A DNA stretch of 6,369 nt from an uncultured Gammaproteobacteria bacterium (lineage in GTDB: Bacteria > Pseudomonadota > Gammaproteobacteria > Pseudomonadales > Azotimanducaceae_A), in NCBI GenBank assembly GCA_913049565.1, contig CAJWZG010000162.1, positions 1-6,369 of the forward strand, in the 5' to 3' direction. Shown piece by piece: positions 1 to 5,594 of this stretch. Both the position numbers and the translations under genes were made by a program. Below the pieces are notes generated by a model. That model saw nothing but the letters and a program-made list of their open reading frames with translations, did no database searches and had not been told where the DNA came from. The first letter of the stretch is position 1, and the number at the start of each line of letters is the position of its first letter.

Positions 1-36
1 AGGCGTTTGGGGCGAGAGGTGCTGTAGTGCCGGCAT
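1..36 (-). CDS. 5' end of an unidentified gene, cut by the window edge
   Basis: An ATG on the minus strand at 36-34 opens a reading frame that stays open to the window edge (12 codons, MPALQHLSPQTP). It is preceded by a good Shine-Dalgarno sequence, GGGAG (complement of 44-48), 7 nt from the ATG. The start lies 20 nt after the stop codon of the upstream MBL-fold gene on the same strand, which fits an operon continuing leftwards. Twelve residues are too few to assign a family. The call rests on the ribosome binding site and spacing only; a chance ATG is possible. Confidence 0.42.
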   Translation of the reverse strand, partial: MPALQHLSPQTP

Positions 37-56
37 CGCTGAACTCCCGGAGCCTT

Positions 57-1076
57 TTATCCCTGGTTAACCGCGCATTGTTTTGACTCGGCGTAGGCGG
101 CCCTTATGTTCCACCGATGGAAACCAGTCATCAACGTTTCAAGGGCAGGGGTAATTTCGTACTTAGGATCAATCATCTCGGCGGCCAGTGCATCCTCTAG
201 AGACTCGCCACTGCGAACCATCTCGCACGCCATCGTAAGTGTCTCGGTGAGATAGGATTGGTACCTATCGACGATCTCGCCTCCGACAATTTCTCCATGA
301 CCAGACACGATTATCTCCGGCTCGATCGCATCGGAGAAGTTTTGCAGCGTTTTGCTGTAAGCCTTCAAACTGCCAACTCTTGCCCAAGGAATGGTGCCGG
401 CCCCGAAAATCATATTGGCGGTCCAAGCGATTTTTTCTTTCGGCAGGTAAACGACGCTATCGTGCGGCGACATGCTTGGTCCAAACCAATACATCTCAAC
501 AACGGTATCACCCAAATCAACAGACCACTGCGTTTCGAAACCTCTGTCGGGCACGCGGAGAACCACACCATCAAAAACCGATAAATCGCCTCCGACGGTG
601 CCGCGCATGGTTTGTGCAATTCCCTGTACCGTAGATTGCTTTAGCGCCTCGATAGTACTTCGGTGGGCGACGATTTGCGTCTCTGCGGGAAAGACATAGT
701 TGCCAAAAACGTGATCACCAAAGGCATTGGTATTTAGCAGATAGCGAATTGGCAGATCGGTCTGTTCTTTAACTGCGTTGATAATTTGGTGGCCCATGGC
801 GCCGTTGAAGTGAGAATCGATGACCAAAACCGCGTCGCTCCCAACGACAAAGCCGGCATTGTCAGCGAACGGTGTATTCGACATCAGTGCGTAAACGCCA
901 TCGCTCAGCCGGCGAGTCTCAAGTTGTATCCCGGTAGGGTTTAACGGAGGCGGTATGAAGCCGGGGGGCATTTGTGCCGGGGCCGCCACTTGGGCGTTGG
1001 CAAGCGCCTGCGCGTTGCCGGAAGTGACCCAGCAGCAAAAGAGGATGGGGATTAACGTTCTTATAAAGCACCACAT
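57..1076 (-). CDS. Secreted metallo-beta-lactamase-fold protein with a degenerate metal site
   Basis: The 339-aa product starts with a Sec-type signal peptide (hydrophobic about 5-19, likely cleavage near NAQA, residues 21-24) and a Pro/Ala-rich linker (31-47). The MBL fold follows: a FVVGSDAVLVIDS strand (76-88), the motif-2 region NTNAFGDHVFGN (115-126), GPSMSPHDSVVYLP (199-212), the WTANMIF strand (218-224) and VSGHGE (257-262). In exported MBL-fold hydrolases the metal ligands are HxHxDH, a later His, a bridging Asp and a final His. Here those positions read N117, F119, D121, H122, M202, N221 and H260, so only three of seven are kept. Normal dinuclear zinc hydrolysis is therefore doubtful; the protein may be non-catalytic, bind one metal, or use a changed site (H205 is nearby). 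The ATG at 1076 gives a clean signal peptide, although no strong ribosome binding site is seen. It is third in the minus-strand run after the P450 and DCC genes. Fold is confident; function is unknown. Confidence 0.88.
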   Translation of the reverse strand: MWCFIRTLIPILFCCWVTSGNAQALANAQVAAPAQMPPGFIPPPLNPTGIQLETRRLSDGVYALMSNTPFADNAGFVVGSDAVLVIDSHFNGAMGHQIINAVKEQTDLPIRYLLNTNAFGDHVFGNYVFPAETQIVAHRSTIEALKQSTVQGIAQTMRGTVGGDLSVFDGVVLRVPDRGFETQWSVDLGDTVVEMYWFGPSMSPHDSVVYLPKEKIAWTANMIFGAGTIPWARVGSLKAYSKTLQNFSDAIEPEIIVSGHGEIVGGEIVDRYQSYLTETLTMACEMVRSGESLEDALAAEMIDPKYEITPALETLMTGFHRWNIRAAYAESKQCAVNQG

Positions 1077-1171
1077 ACGTACGCAAAACTGGCTATGAAA
1101 GAAGCCCCAGAATAGAGGAATGCAAGCGTCAGGTTTAGGTGTAAATGCGAATTAAGCGAGGTGTCTGGGGG

Positions 1172-1528
1172 TCAGTTGAGCAGCTTTTGCAGCCGTGGCC
1201 TAATTCTAAGGAAAGCGATATATGCGTGCTCCAGCAGTTTTAGAACCATTGGCAACCTCGCCATCGCACCGATTGGCTGCAGCAACGGCAAATGGCGCCA
1301 CAACACCGCAAAAGCCGCTGCGCCATTGACGAGAGGTTGGCCCTCTTCTTGGGCATGAAAGCGCTCTAACAATCTTGCAGGGTCTATCGGGCACTTCTCT
1401 GCCGTATAGATATCGACGAAGGCTACGCGATTACGCCAATCAAGCCGTCTCATAAGTGCTATTTCTTTGGTGCAAAGCGGGCATTGGCCGTCGAACCACA
1501 CCGTAACGCTGGCTGTATCTTGGGACAT
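1172..1528 (-). CDS. DCC-family (DUF393) thiol-disulfide oxidoreductase-like protein
   Basis: This 118-aa protein has the DCC family hallmark near the N-terminus: WFDGQCPLCTKEI, with D13, C16 and C19 forming DGxCPxC. The family (PF04134) is described as thioredoxin-like, with a CxxC assumed to be redox active; substrates are generally unknown. Later features agree with the family: an FVDI strand after the first helix, and an Ala-rich stretch (NGAAAFAVLWRHL) followed by hydrophobic helical segments. No signal peptide is present, so it is probably cytosolic or membrane-peripheral. The start was chosen at ATG 1528. The frame extends to a GTG at 1540, but there GAGG lies only 1 nt from the GTG, whereas it lies 13 nt from the ATG (long but workable). 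It sits 89 nt downstream of the P450 stop and 95 nt upstream of the MBL-fold gene, all on one strand. Confidence 0.88.
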   Translation of the reverse strand: MSQDTASVTVWFDGQCPLCTKEIALMRRLDWRNRVAFVDIYTAEKCPIDPARLLERFHAQEEGQPLVNGAAAFAVLWRHLPLLQPIGAMARLPMVLKLLEHAYIAFLRIRPRLQKLLN

Positions 1529-1617
1529 ATCAGGGATCACACCTCAAAAACGCTCGATCAAGGATATAGGCTACGGTGTGAATGTCTCGTGGCGGCCGGC
1601 CTATTAAGTGCCCTTAA

Positions 1618-2994
1618 TCAGGCGCTCTTCGCTTCAGGAACTGCTACTTGTGTCGGACGCCTGCCGTTTTTGCCATACAGGTTTACCTGCATGCTGGAAA
1701 TGGCATGCACCAGCGCGTTTGGCGCGATGGTTTGTTTGCCTGTCCAGTAGATGTCAGGAAAGCGCTCAAAAATGCGCTCAAAGGCAAGCCGCAGCTGCAT
1801 TTTAGCAATTCTTGATCCCAAGCATTTGTGTACGCCATGTCCGAAGGCGAGGTGCTTCTCAACATTGGGTCGGTGCATGTCAAAGACATCGGGGTTGGGG
1901 AACACATCCGGGTCGCGGTTTGCGGCCCCGTACCAAAGCAATACTTTTTCATCCTTGCCAATTTTTTGGCCGTTAATCTCTGTTTCTTCAACCGCCGTGC
2001 GGCGCATGTGGATCACAGGCGATACCATGCGTAATGCCTCTTCAGACATCTGCGGAATCAGTGTTGGATCTTCCAGCACCATGGCGCGCTGATCTGGAAA
2101 CTCGTTCATCAGGCGAATAGTGCCCGATAGTGAATTGCGCGAAGTGTCATTACCCGCAAAGATAATTAACAGCCAAGAACCGTCGAGAAATTCTTGAGGC
2201 AATAACTCATTGTTGAGCGTCGACCGAGCAATAATGGTCAACAGGTCTTCTCTTGGGTTGCTGCGCCTATCCGCCATTACTCGCTCGCCATAGGCGAACA
2301 TGTCTCTCACCACGCGGTTGAAGCGAAACGGGAACATTGGTTCTGAGAAAAAGGTCTGCCAGGGGTTGGCCAAGAATTGCGCAGCAAGTTCCAGATGATG
2401 CATCCAGATTTTGACCTGCGGGCGTTCATCTTCATCGACGCCCAGCATTTCGCAAAGGGTGAATAAAGGAAGCTCCTCAGAAAACATCTTGGCGAAATCG
2501 ACAACAGGGCCTTTACGCTCCATGTCATCCAGCAATGAATCAATATAGAGCCCAACACGGTCGTGAATTGTCTCAACATAGGCGGGGAAAAAGAAATCGC
2601 TCTGCTGCATCCGCATTTCTCGATGCAACGGCTCGTCCATGTTGATCAGCGAGTTCAAAGCCGCAGGCATCAACTTTTCTGGCCGCCATTGATGACGCTG
2701 GCCAACGGCCATATTGATTCCACCGCGTTGCGACGACAACACACTGTGCGCTAATTCCGCATGTTTGACGTCTTCATAACGGGTGAGAGACCAGTACCCG
2801 GACATACCTTTGTAGGAGCCCGACCACATAACAGGAGCCTGCTCTCGCATTGTTTTGTAGTGGTCAAATGGATGGCCCTTAGTCCAAGACGCTGGATTAC
2901 TGAATTCGAAACCATGCAGCATAGGGTAGGTCGTGCCGTGGATCGGATCCTGCTGTCCTGAGTCGATCAGTACTTCGTCGCTGATGAGTTTCAA
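1618..2994 (-). CDS. Cytochrome P450 (458 aa, CYP153/CYP125-like group)
   Basis: A complete bacterial soluble P450, which would hydroxylate an organic substrate using electrons from a ferredoxin/reductase pair not encoded here. All core motifs are present: the I-helix AGNDTS (280-285) with the D283-T284 acid-alcohol pair, the K-helix ExxR (E319-R322), the HMRRTA strand (329-334), the meander around WYGAANRDPDVFPNP (354-368), and the heme loop FGHGVHKCLG (384-393) with C391 as thiolate ligand. GNDTSRNS followed by HMRRTA and WYxxxNRD resembles CYP153 alkane/fatty-acid hydroxylases. The LINMDEPLHREMR segment (116-128) is the usual C-helix region and also recalls CYP125/CYP124 enzymes. Family and substrate are unassigned. 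The start at 2994 is TTG, with AGG 9 nt upstream; no other start lies upstream before the in-frame stop at 3042-3040, while the next Met is residue 25. It heads the minus-strand cluster and is divergent from a second P450. Confidence 0.95.
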   Translation of the reverse strand: MKLISDEVLIDSGQQDPIHGTTYPMLHGFEFSNPASWTKGHPFDHYKTMREQAPVMWSGSYKGMSGYWSLTRYEDVKHAELAHSVLSSQRGGINMAVGQRHQWRPEKLMPAALNSLINMDEPLHREMRMQQSDFFFPAYVETIHDRVGLYIDSLLDDMERKGPVVDFAKMFSEELPLFTLCEMLGVDEDERPQVKIWMHHLELAAQFLANPWQTFFSEPMFPFRFNRVVRDMFAYGERVMADRRSNPREDLLTIIARSTLNNELLPQEFLDGSWLLIIFAGNDTSRNSLSGTIRLMNEFPDQRAMVLEDPTLIPQMSEEALRMVSPVIHMRRTAVEETEINGQKIGKDEKVLLWYGAANRDPDVFPNPDVFDMHRPNVEKHLAFGHGVHKCLGSRIAKMQLRLAFERIFERFPDIYWTGKQTIAPNALVHAISSMQVNLYGKNGRRPTQVAVPEAKSA

Positions 2995-3014
2995 TTGCCT
3001 GTACCTATCTTTTT

Positions 3015-3043
3015 TTGCGGTTAAATTTAACCGAGAATATTAG
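3015..3043 (+). promoter_or_regulatory. Possible plus-strand promoter for the 380-aa P450
   Basis: A weak sigma70-like pair is visible: TTGCGG (3015-3020), a 17-nt spacer, and TATTAG (3038-3043). The predicted start near 3050 leaves about 44 nt before the ATG at 3094. The 16-bp palindrome fills most of the spacer. The match is imperfect (3/6 and 4/6), so this is a suggestion only. Confidence 0.3.
3018..3033. promoter_or_regulatory. Perfect 16-bp palindrome, candidate operator
   Basis: CGGTTAAATTTAACCG is identical to its own reverse complement over 16 bp. It lies in the 99-bp gap between the divergent P450 genes, 24 nt upstream of the TTG start of one and 60 nt upstream of the ATG of the other. 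A dimeric repressor (TetR, MarR or LacI type) bound here could overlap both predicted promoters. The symmetry is seen directly; the operator role and regulator class are inferred, and no regulator gene is in the window. Confidence 0.65.
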
Positions 3044-3061
3044 CAGATATTCCAGCGACAA
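3034..3061 (-). promoter_or_regulatory. Possible minus-strand promoter for the 458-aa P450 cluster
   Basis: Read on the minus strand, TTGTCG (complement of 3056-3061), a 16-nt spacer and TATTCT (complement of 3034-3039) form a sigma70-like pair (4/6 matches each). Transcription would begin near 3027, inside the 16-bp palindrome, about 33 nt upstream of the TTG start codon. The placement is sensible, but the sequence match alone is weak. Confidence 0.32.
3035..3052. repeat. Inverted repeat GAATAT-N6-ATATTC
   Basis: Arms GAATAT (3035-3040) and ATATTC (3047-3052) are exact reverse complements separated by TAGCAG. It begins one base after the perfect palindrome and overlaps both predicted -10 elements. 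It could be a second regulator site or part of a larger operator. The AT-rich arms make chance occurrence more likely than for the 16-bp palindrome. Confidence 0.45.
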
Positions 3062-3071
3062 CTTGGTTGTC
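3057..3071. repeat. Inverted repeat GACAAC-TTG-GTTGTC
   Basis: Six-base arms GACAAC (3057-3062) and GTTGTC (3066-3071) flank TTG. This is the third dyad in the same gap. In the plus-strand transcript it would form a small hairpin in the 5' leader, 8 nt before the AGGAAA ribosome binding site; as DNA it could be another protein site near the minus-strand -35. Confidence 0.4.
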
Positions 3072-3079
3072 CATTACTC

Positions 3080-3085
3080 AGGAAA
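3080..3085 (+). promoter_or_regulatory. Ribosome binding site that sets the P450 start at 3094
   Basis: AGGAAA lies 8 nt before the ATG at 3094. An in-frame TTG at 3067 would give nine more residues but lies upstream of this site and has none of its own. The ATG is therefore preferred. Confidence 0.6.
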
Positions 3086-3093
3086 CACCCTCG

Positions 3094-4236
3094 ATGGCTG
3101 AATCAGAACAAAGCGTGAACCCCTATGAAGGTTTTAAGTGGTTGCGCGACCACGCCCCGGTAACCCAGCTGGAAGCCGATGGGCCTTGGCAGGTGGCGCG
3201 ACATGCCGACGCGCAAAACATACTGCGCGACCATGCAACGTTTTCGTCCGAAGTGTCCATACGACCCGCCGATGAGCGGGGCGCACCTAGCATGCTGTTC
3301 AGTGATCCACCGGTTCACAACCGGCTGCGAAAGTTAGTCAGCGTCGCTTTCAAACCCGGCCAAATACAGCTGCAAGAGCAACAGATCCGCGCACGCTGTG
3401 CTCAGCTACTCGACGCCGTGCCTAAGGGGACTGAGGTCGATCTAGTGCAGGCGCTGGCCGCACCTTTGCCCGTTATGGTGATCGCAGAAATGCTCGGGGT
3501 AGAGGATGGCGACATGGCTACCTTCAAAGCATGGTCTGATGCAATATTCAGAAATTTTGGCGAGATTTTATTCGGCACCCCAAGCGAAGCCTCCGTGAGA
3601 GCGGGAGAAGAGATGAATGCTTACTTCTTGGAGCGGATAAATTTGCTGCGGACTAAGCCACAAAATCACTTGTTGGGCCAGCTGGTGGCGACGGAAACCG
3701 AAGACGGCATGTTAGACGACGAAGAACTGTTGAGCTTTTGTCGCCTTTTGTTGATCGCTGGAAATGAAACCACCACGGGGTTGATTACCGCGTCAGCCCG
3801 AATTTTTCATGAAGAGCCGCAAATTTTCGATCAGTTGAAACGTGATCCGACGCTATCAAGCAACTTTGTAGAGGAGGCATTGCGTTTTTACTCGCCGTTT
3901 TCAGCCACGGTGCGCAGAACCACACAGGCTGTCGAGATAGCGGGACAGACGATTCCGGCAGGTGAACTAGTGGTGCCTTTGCTGGCAAGCGCCAACCGCG
4001 ACGAGCGCGTGTTTGATGCCCCTGATACGTTCAGGCTTGATCGCAGCCCCAATCCACATCTCGGGCTGGGTTTTGGTATTCATGTCTGTTTAGGAGCTCA
4101 CCTGGCCCGACTTGAAGGCAGGATAGTGGTTGAGCAGATGACCGAGCGGTTCAGCAGTCTTGAAATGGTCGATGCTCAAGCAACCACAGTGGGTGAGTTG
4201 GGCGGGCCCAAAGCCTTAGCGGTAATTGTTCGATAG
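3094..4236 (+). CDS. Cytochrome P450 (380 aa, CYP107-like)
   Basis: A second complete soluble P450, distinct from its divergent neighbour and on the short side for bacterial P450s (usually about 400 aa). The short N-terminus goes directly into NPYEGFKWLRDHAPV (9-23), the usual A-helix region, so nothing essential seems missing. Motifs: the C-helix region FSDPPVHNRLRKLV (69-82), I-helix AGNETT (222-227) with E225-T226, ExxR E261-R264, RRTT (274-277), NRDERVFDAPDTFRLDR (301-317), and heme loop LGFGIHVCLG (325-334) with ligand C332. The position seven before the Cys, usually Phe in FGxGxHxCxG, is Leu (L325). Layout and motifs resemble the large CYP107/CYP105-type group of secondary-metabolite and xenobiotic P450s; substrate unknown. 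It would need a ferredoxin and reductase from elsewhere. The gene stands alone on its strand and converges with the DUF3299 gene. Confidence 0.94.
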   Translation: MAESEQSVNPYEGFKWLRDHAPVTQLEADGPWQVARHADAQNILRDHATFSSEVSIRPADERGAPSMLFSDPPVHNRLRKLVSVAFKPGQIQLQEQQIRARCAQLLDAVPKGTEVDLVQALAAPLPVMVIAEMLGVEDGDMATFKAWSDAIFRNFGEILFGTPSEASVRAGEEMNAYFLERINLLRTKPQNHLLGQLVATETEDGMLDDEELLSFCRLLLIAGNETTTGLITASARIFHEEPQIFDQLKRDPTLSSNFVEEALRFYSPFSATVRRTTQAVEIAGQTIPAGELVVPLLASANRDERVFDAPDTFRLDRSPNPHLGLGFGIHVCLGAHLARLEGRIVVEQMTERFSSLEMVDAQATTVGELGGPKALAVIVR

Positions 4237-4254
4237 CGTCTCAGGCCTCCCGTT

Positions 4255-4294
4255 TGGCCTCTTCTGGTCTCTTCCGGCCCCCCTTGGCCTATCT
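4255..4294 (+). repeat. Imperfect 10-bp tandem repeat, four copies
   Basis: Four consecutive 10-bp units can be read: TGGCCTCTTC (4255), TGGTCTCTTC (4265), CGGCCCCCCT (4275) and TGGCCTATCT (4285). The first two differ at one base; the others are looser. The tract is C/T-rich on the plus strand and immediately follows the P450 gene. It may simply be a decayed simple repeat. Confidence 0.45.
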
Positions 4295-4321
4295 AGTATA
4301 ATGGGAAGGCCCGTGATCGGG

Positions 4322-4339
4322 TTCAATGCTCTGATTGAA
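4322..4339. repeat. Inverted repeat TTCAAT-N6-ATTGAA
   Basis: Exact 6-bp arms (4322-4327 and 4334-4339) separated by GCTCTG, starting 9 nt past the stop of the minus-strand DUF3299 gene. In that transcript it would form a weak AT-rich hairpin without a following U-run. It could contribute to transcript end stability. Confidence 0.35.
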
Positions 4340-4347
4340 ACGGCTAC

Positions 4348-4812
4348 TTAGTAGGTAAAGGGCTCGATTTTTTCGGCGCGCAGGGTGTACGAGGCTGTCG
4401 CCAGTTCTTCCTCGACTCGCGACGTCATTAGCGTGCCCTCGATCCAAAACGGATCCCAAAGGCTTTCTAACTGATATCCAGGCTCGAATTCGGCGTAGAT
4501 CGTTTGATTCGGAGGTGGTGCAGGTTCGTGTATGCAGGCACCAAAGTACGGTACCAGCAGGAATCGCGTCACAACCTGTCGATCTTGAAAGTCGACTGGC
4601 ACGATGAACCCAGGAATACGTATGGATTTGTTGTTCAACTCGAAACGCACCTGTTCGCCTAGGTCGGTACCGCCCTCGAGTATCAGGGACTCATCCAATG
4701 GCGGAACCAAATCCCGCCAAGATATTTCTTCGGCATCAGCCATAGCGGGCATCGCCGTAAATGTTGTTAGCGCTAGGACACAGGCCGACAGTGAGCGTAA
4801 AAGTGAGTTCAT
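4348..4812 (-). CDS. Exported DUF3299-family protein
   Basis: The 154-aa product has a clear Sec signal peptide (hydrophobic 8-20, likely cleaved after AMA, residue 25), so the mature protein should be periplasmic; there is no lipobox. The core matches DUF3299: IRIPGFIVPVDF (65-75), then TRFLLVPYFGACIHEPAPPP (82-101), followed by NQTIY, and FWIEGTLM (122-129). C93 and H95 in GACIHEPAPP are typical of the family and could bind metal, though this is unproven. DUF3299 genes are often next to a MacB/LolC-type ABC transporter, including (from memory) the zinc-starvation loci PA4063-PA4066 of Pseudomonas aeruginosa. Here the gene is divergent from such a transporter and shares its promoter region. 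The ATG at 4812 is preceded by GGA, 9 nt away. Family is confident; molecular role is unknown. Confidence 0.88.
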   Translation of the reverse strand: MNSLLRSLSACVLALTTFTAMPAMADAEEISWRDLVPPLDESLILEGGTDLGEQVRFELNNKSIRIPGFIVPVDFQDRQVVTRFLLVPYFGACIHEPAPPPNQTIYAEFEPGYQLESLWDPFWIEGTLMTSRVEEELATASYTLRAEKIEPFTY

Positions 4813-4816
4813 TTTT

Positions 4817-4845
4817 TTGAGTCCAAATTAGTTACGTTGTAACAT
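4817..4845 (+). promoter_or_regulatory. Possible promoter of the ABC transporter operon
   Basis: TTGAGT (4817-4822), a 17-nt spacer and TAACAT (4840-4845) form a sigma70-like pair (4/6 matches each), predicting a start near 4852 and a leader of about 59 nt before the ATG at 4911. The -10 overlaps the right half of the Zur-like dyad, so a bound repressor would block it. On the other strand, TTGACG (complement of 4850-4855) with ACTAAT (complement of 4827-4832), 17 nt apart, spans the same dyad. That promoter would start very close to the DUF3299 ATG, which makes it less certain. Confidence 0.38.
4831..4843. promoter_or_regulatory. Candidate Zur (zinc uptake regulator) box
   Basis: GTTACGTTGTAAC is a dyad (GTTAC-GTT-GTAAC) with the length and half-sites of proteobacterial Zur boxes of the form GTTATAnTATAAC, matching 10 of 12 defined positions. 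The downstream flank ATT (4844-4846) also agrees with the usual extension. It lies midway between the divergent DUF3299 and ABC genes and overlaps predicted promoters on both strands. The consensus is recalled, not computed, and related Fur-family boxes are similar. The locus context (His-rich transporter, DUF3299) is what favours Zur. Confidence 0.55.
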
Positions 4846-4901
4846 TCCGCGTCAATAAGGGATGCTTCAGACGATGAGCTACAATCAGAAACCCAGTGTC
4901 C

Positions 4902-4905
4902 AAGG
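4902..4905 (+). promoter_or_regulatory. Ribosome binding site that sets the ABC ATPase start at 4911
   Basis: AAGG lies 5 nt before the ATG at 4911. A GTG at 4896 is in frame and would add five residues, but no purine-rich site precedes it at a suitable distance. The ATG is preferred. Confidence 0.5.
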
Positions 4906-4910
4906 CTGAT

Positions 4911-5594
4911 ATGGACGAAACCGCCATCAATCTGCTCAACGTATCATATACGTATCGCGGTGACGTTGCGCCAGTGCTCGATATCGCCGATTGGCAGGTG
5001 CGCAAAAATCAGCATGTATTTCTTCAGGGCGAATCTGGCAGCGGTAAATCAACGCTGCTGTCCTTGCTGGCTGGGCTACTTGTGCCGACCCAGGGAGAGA
5101 TCACTATTCTGGGCACAGCCTTATCAACGTTGAGTAATCGCAAACGCGACCGCTTTAGAGCAGTCAATTTGGGTGTCGTCTTTCAGCAGTTCAACTTAAT
5201 CCCCTACTTGTCTGCGCTGGATAATGTGTTGCTGGCTGCACGCTTTGGTGATTCCCAGAGTCAGCACGCAAGGTTGCGTGCGTCCCATCTGCTGGAGCGG
5301 ATGAATCTTCCTAATATGCTGCATCAGCGCCGCGCCGCAGAGCTCAGTATCGGGCAGCAGCAACGAGTGGCCATTGTTCGGGCGCTCATTAATGAACCTT
5401 CTGTGCTGCTCGTAGACGAACCAACCTCTGCTCTTGATCACGCCAACCGAGACGCGTTTTTGGGTCTGCTTTTTGAGGTGTTGTCAGATCGTCAGTGCGC
5501 CATGATATTTGTTAGTCACGACCCCGCTATCGGACAAAATTTTAGCCATCAGGTACAGCTGAGTGATCTGAATCAAGCAGTGAGGACGCTTTAG
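4911..5594 (+). CDS. ABC transporter ATP-binding protein, MacB/LolD type
   Basis: A complete 227-aa nucleotide-binding subunit that would dimerise and power the permease encoded next. Motifs: Walker A GESGSGKST (40-48), Q-loop VFQQFNLIPYLS (90-101), signature LSIGQQQR (145-152), Walker B VLLVDE (165-170) followed by the D-loop SALD (173-176), and the H-loop FVSHD (200-204). The FNLIPYLSALDNV segment after the Q-loop and the overall length are typical of the LolD/MacB family, which couples to mechanotransmission-type permeases rather than ordinary importers. The signature reads LSIGQ where LSGGQ is usual, a common family variant. The stop codon shares its last base with the GTG start of the permease, indicating translational coupling. 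Transcription probably starts in the gap carrying the Zur-like dyad. Zinc involvement is inferred from context only. Confidence 0.93.
   Translation: MDETAINLLNVSYTYRGDVAPVLDIADWQVRKNQHVFLQGESGSGKSTLLSLLAGLLVPTQGEITILGTALSTLSNRKRDRFRAVNLGVVFQQFNLIPYLSALDNVLLAARFGDSQSQHARLRASHLLERMNLPNMLHQRRAAELSIGQQQRVAIVRALINEPSVLLVDEPTSALDHANRDAFLGLLFEVLSDRQCAMIFVSHDPAIGQNFSHQVQLSDLNQAVRTL

Larger units (their letters stand above)
4237..4347. other. Intergenic gap between convergent genes, no clear terminator
   Basis: This 111-bp gap separates the P450 stop from the stop of the convergent DUF3299 gene. It holds a pyrimidine-rich 10-bp tandem repeat, a CCCG-TGAT-CGGG hairpin (4310-4321) and an adjacent TTCAAT-N6-ATTGAA dyad (4322-4339). 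Terminators would be expected here in both directions, but neither hairpin is followed by a T-tract on either strand. Any terminator role is weakly supported. Confidence 0.4.

Noticed and set aside
410..619. Open frames on both strands within the MBL-fold gene and similar overlaps in the P450 genes
   Set aside because: They overlap genes with strong family motifs, show no recognisable domains of their own and lack ribosome binding sites.
1541..1617. Separate promoter for the DCC gene in the gap after the P450
   Set aside because: No convincing -35/-10 pair was found on the minus strand; the GGCCGGCC palindrome at 1594-1601 looks like an ordinary GC-rich patch.
1603..1618. Inverted repeat ATTAAG-TGCC-CTTAAT at the end of the 458-aa P450 gene as a terminator
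   Set aside because: The arms are AT-rich and short, and on the minus strand no T-run follows; the next co-directional gene is close, so read-through is more likely.
3067..3093. TTG start giving nine extra residues to the 380-aa P450
   Set aside because: The ribosome binding site AGGAAA lies downstream of this TTG and fits the ATG at 3094; the TTG also lies inside an inverted repeat.
4297..4302. Perfect TATAAT hexamer on the plus strand
   Set aside because: No -35-like element lies at the right distance (the region is C-rich), and the only downstream gene is on the opposite strand. It may be chance in an AT patch.
4862..4909. Possible 15-aa leader peptide (ATG at 4862, TGA at 4907-4909) just before the ABC ATPase ATG
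   Set aside because: The only purine-rich stretch (AAGGG) directly abuts the ATG, no regulatory codon pattern or attenuator hairpin is visible, and such short frames are frequent by chance.
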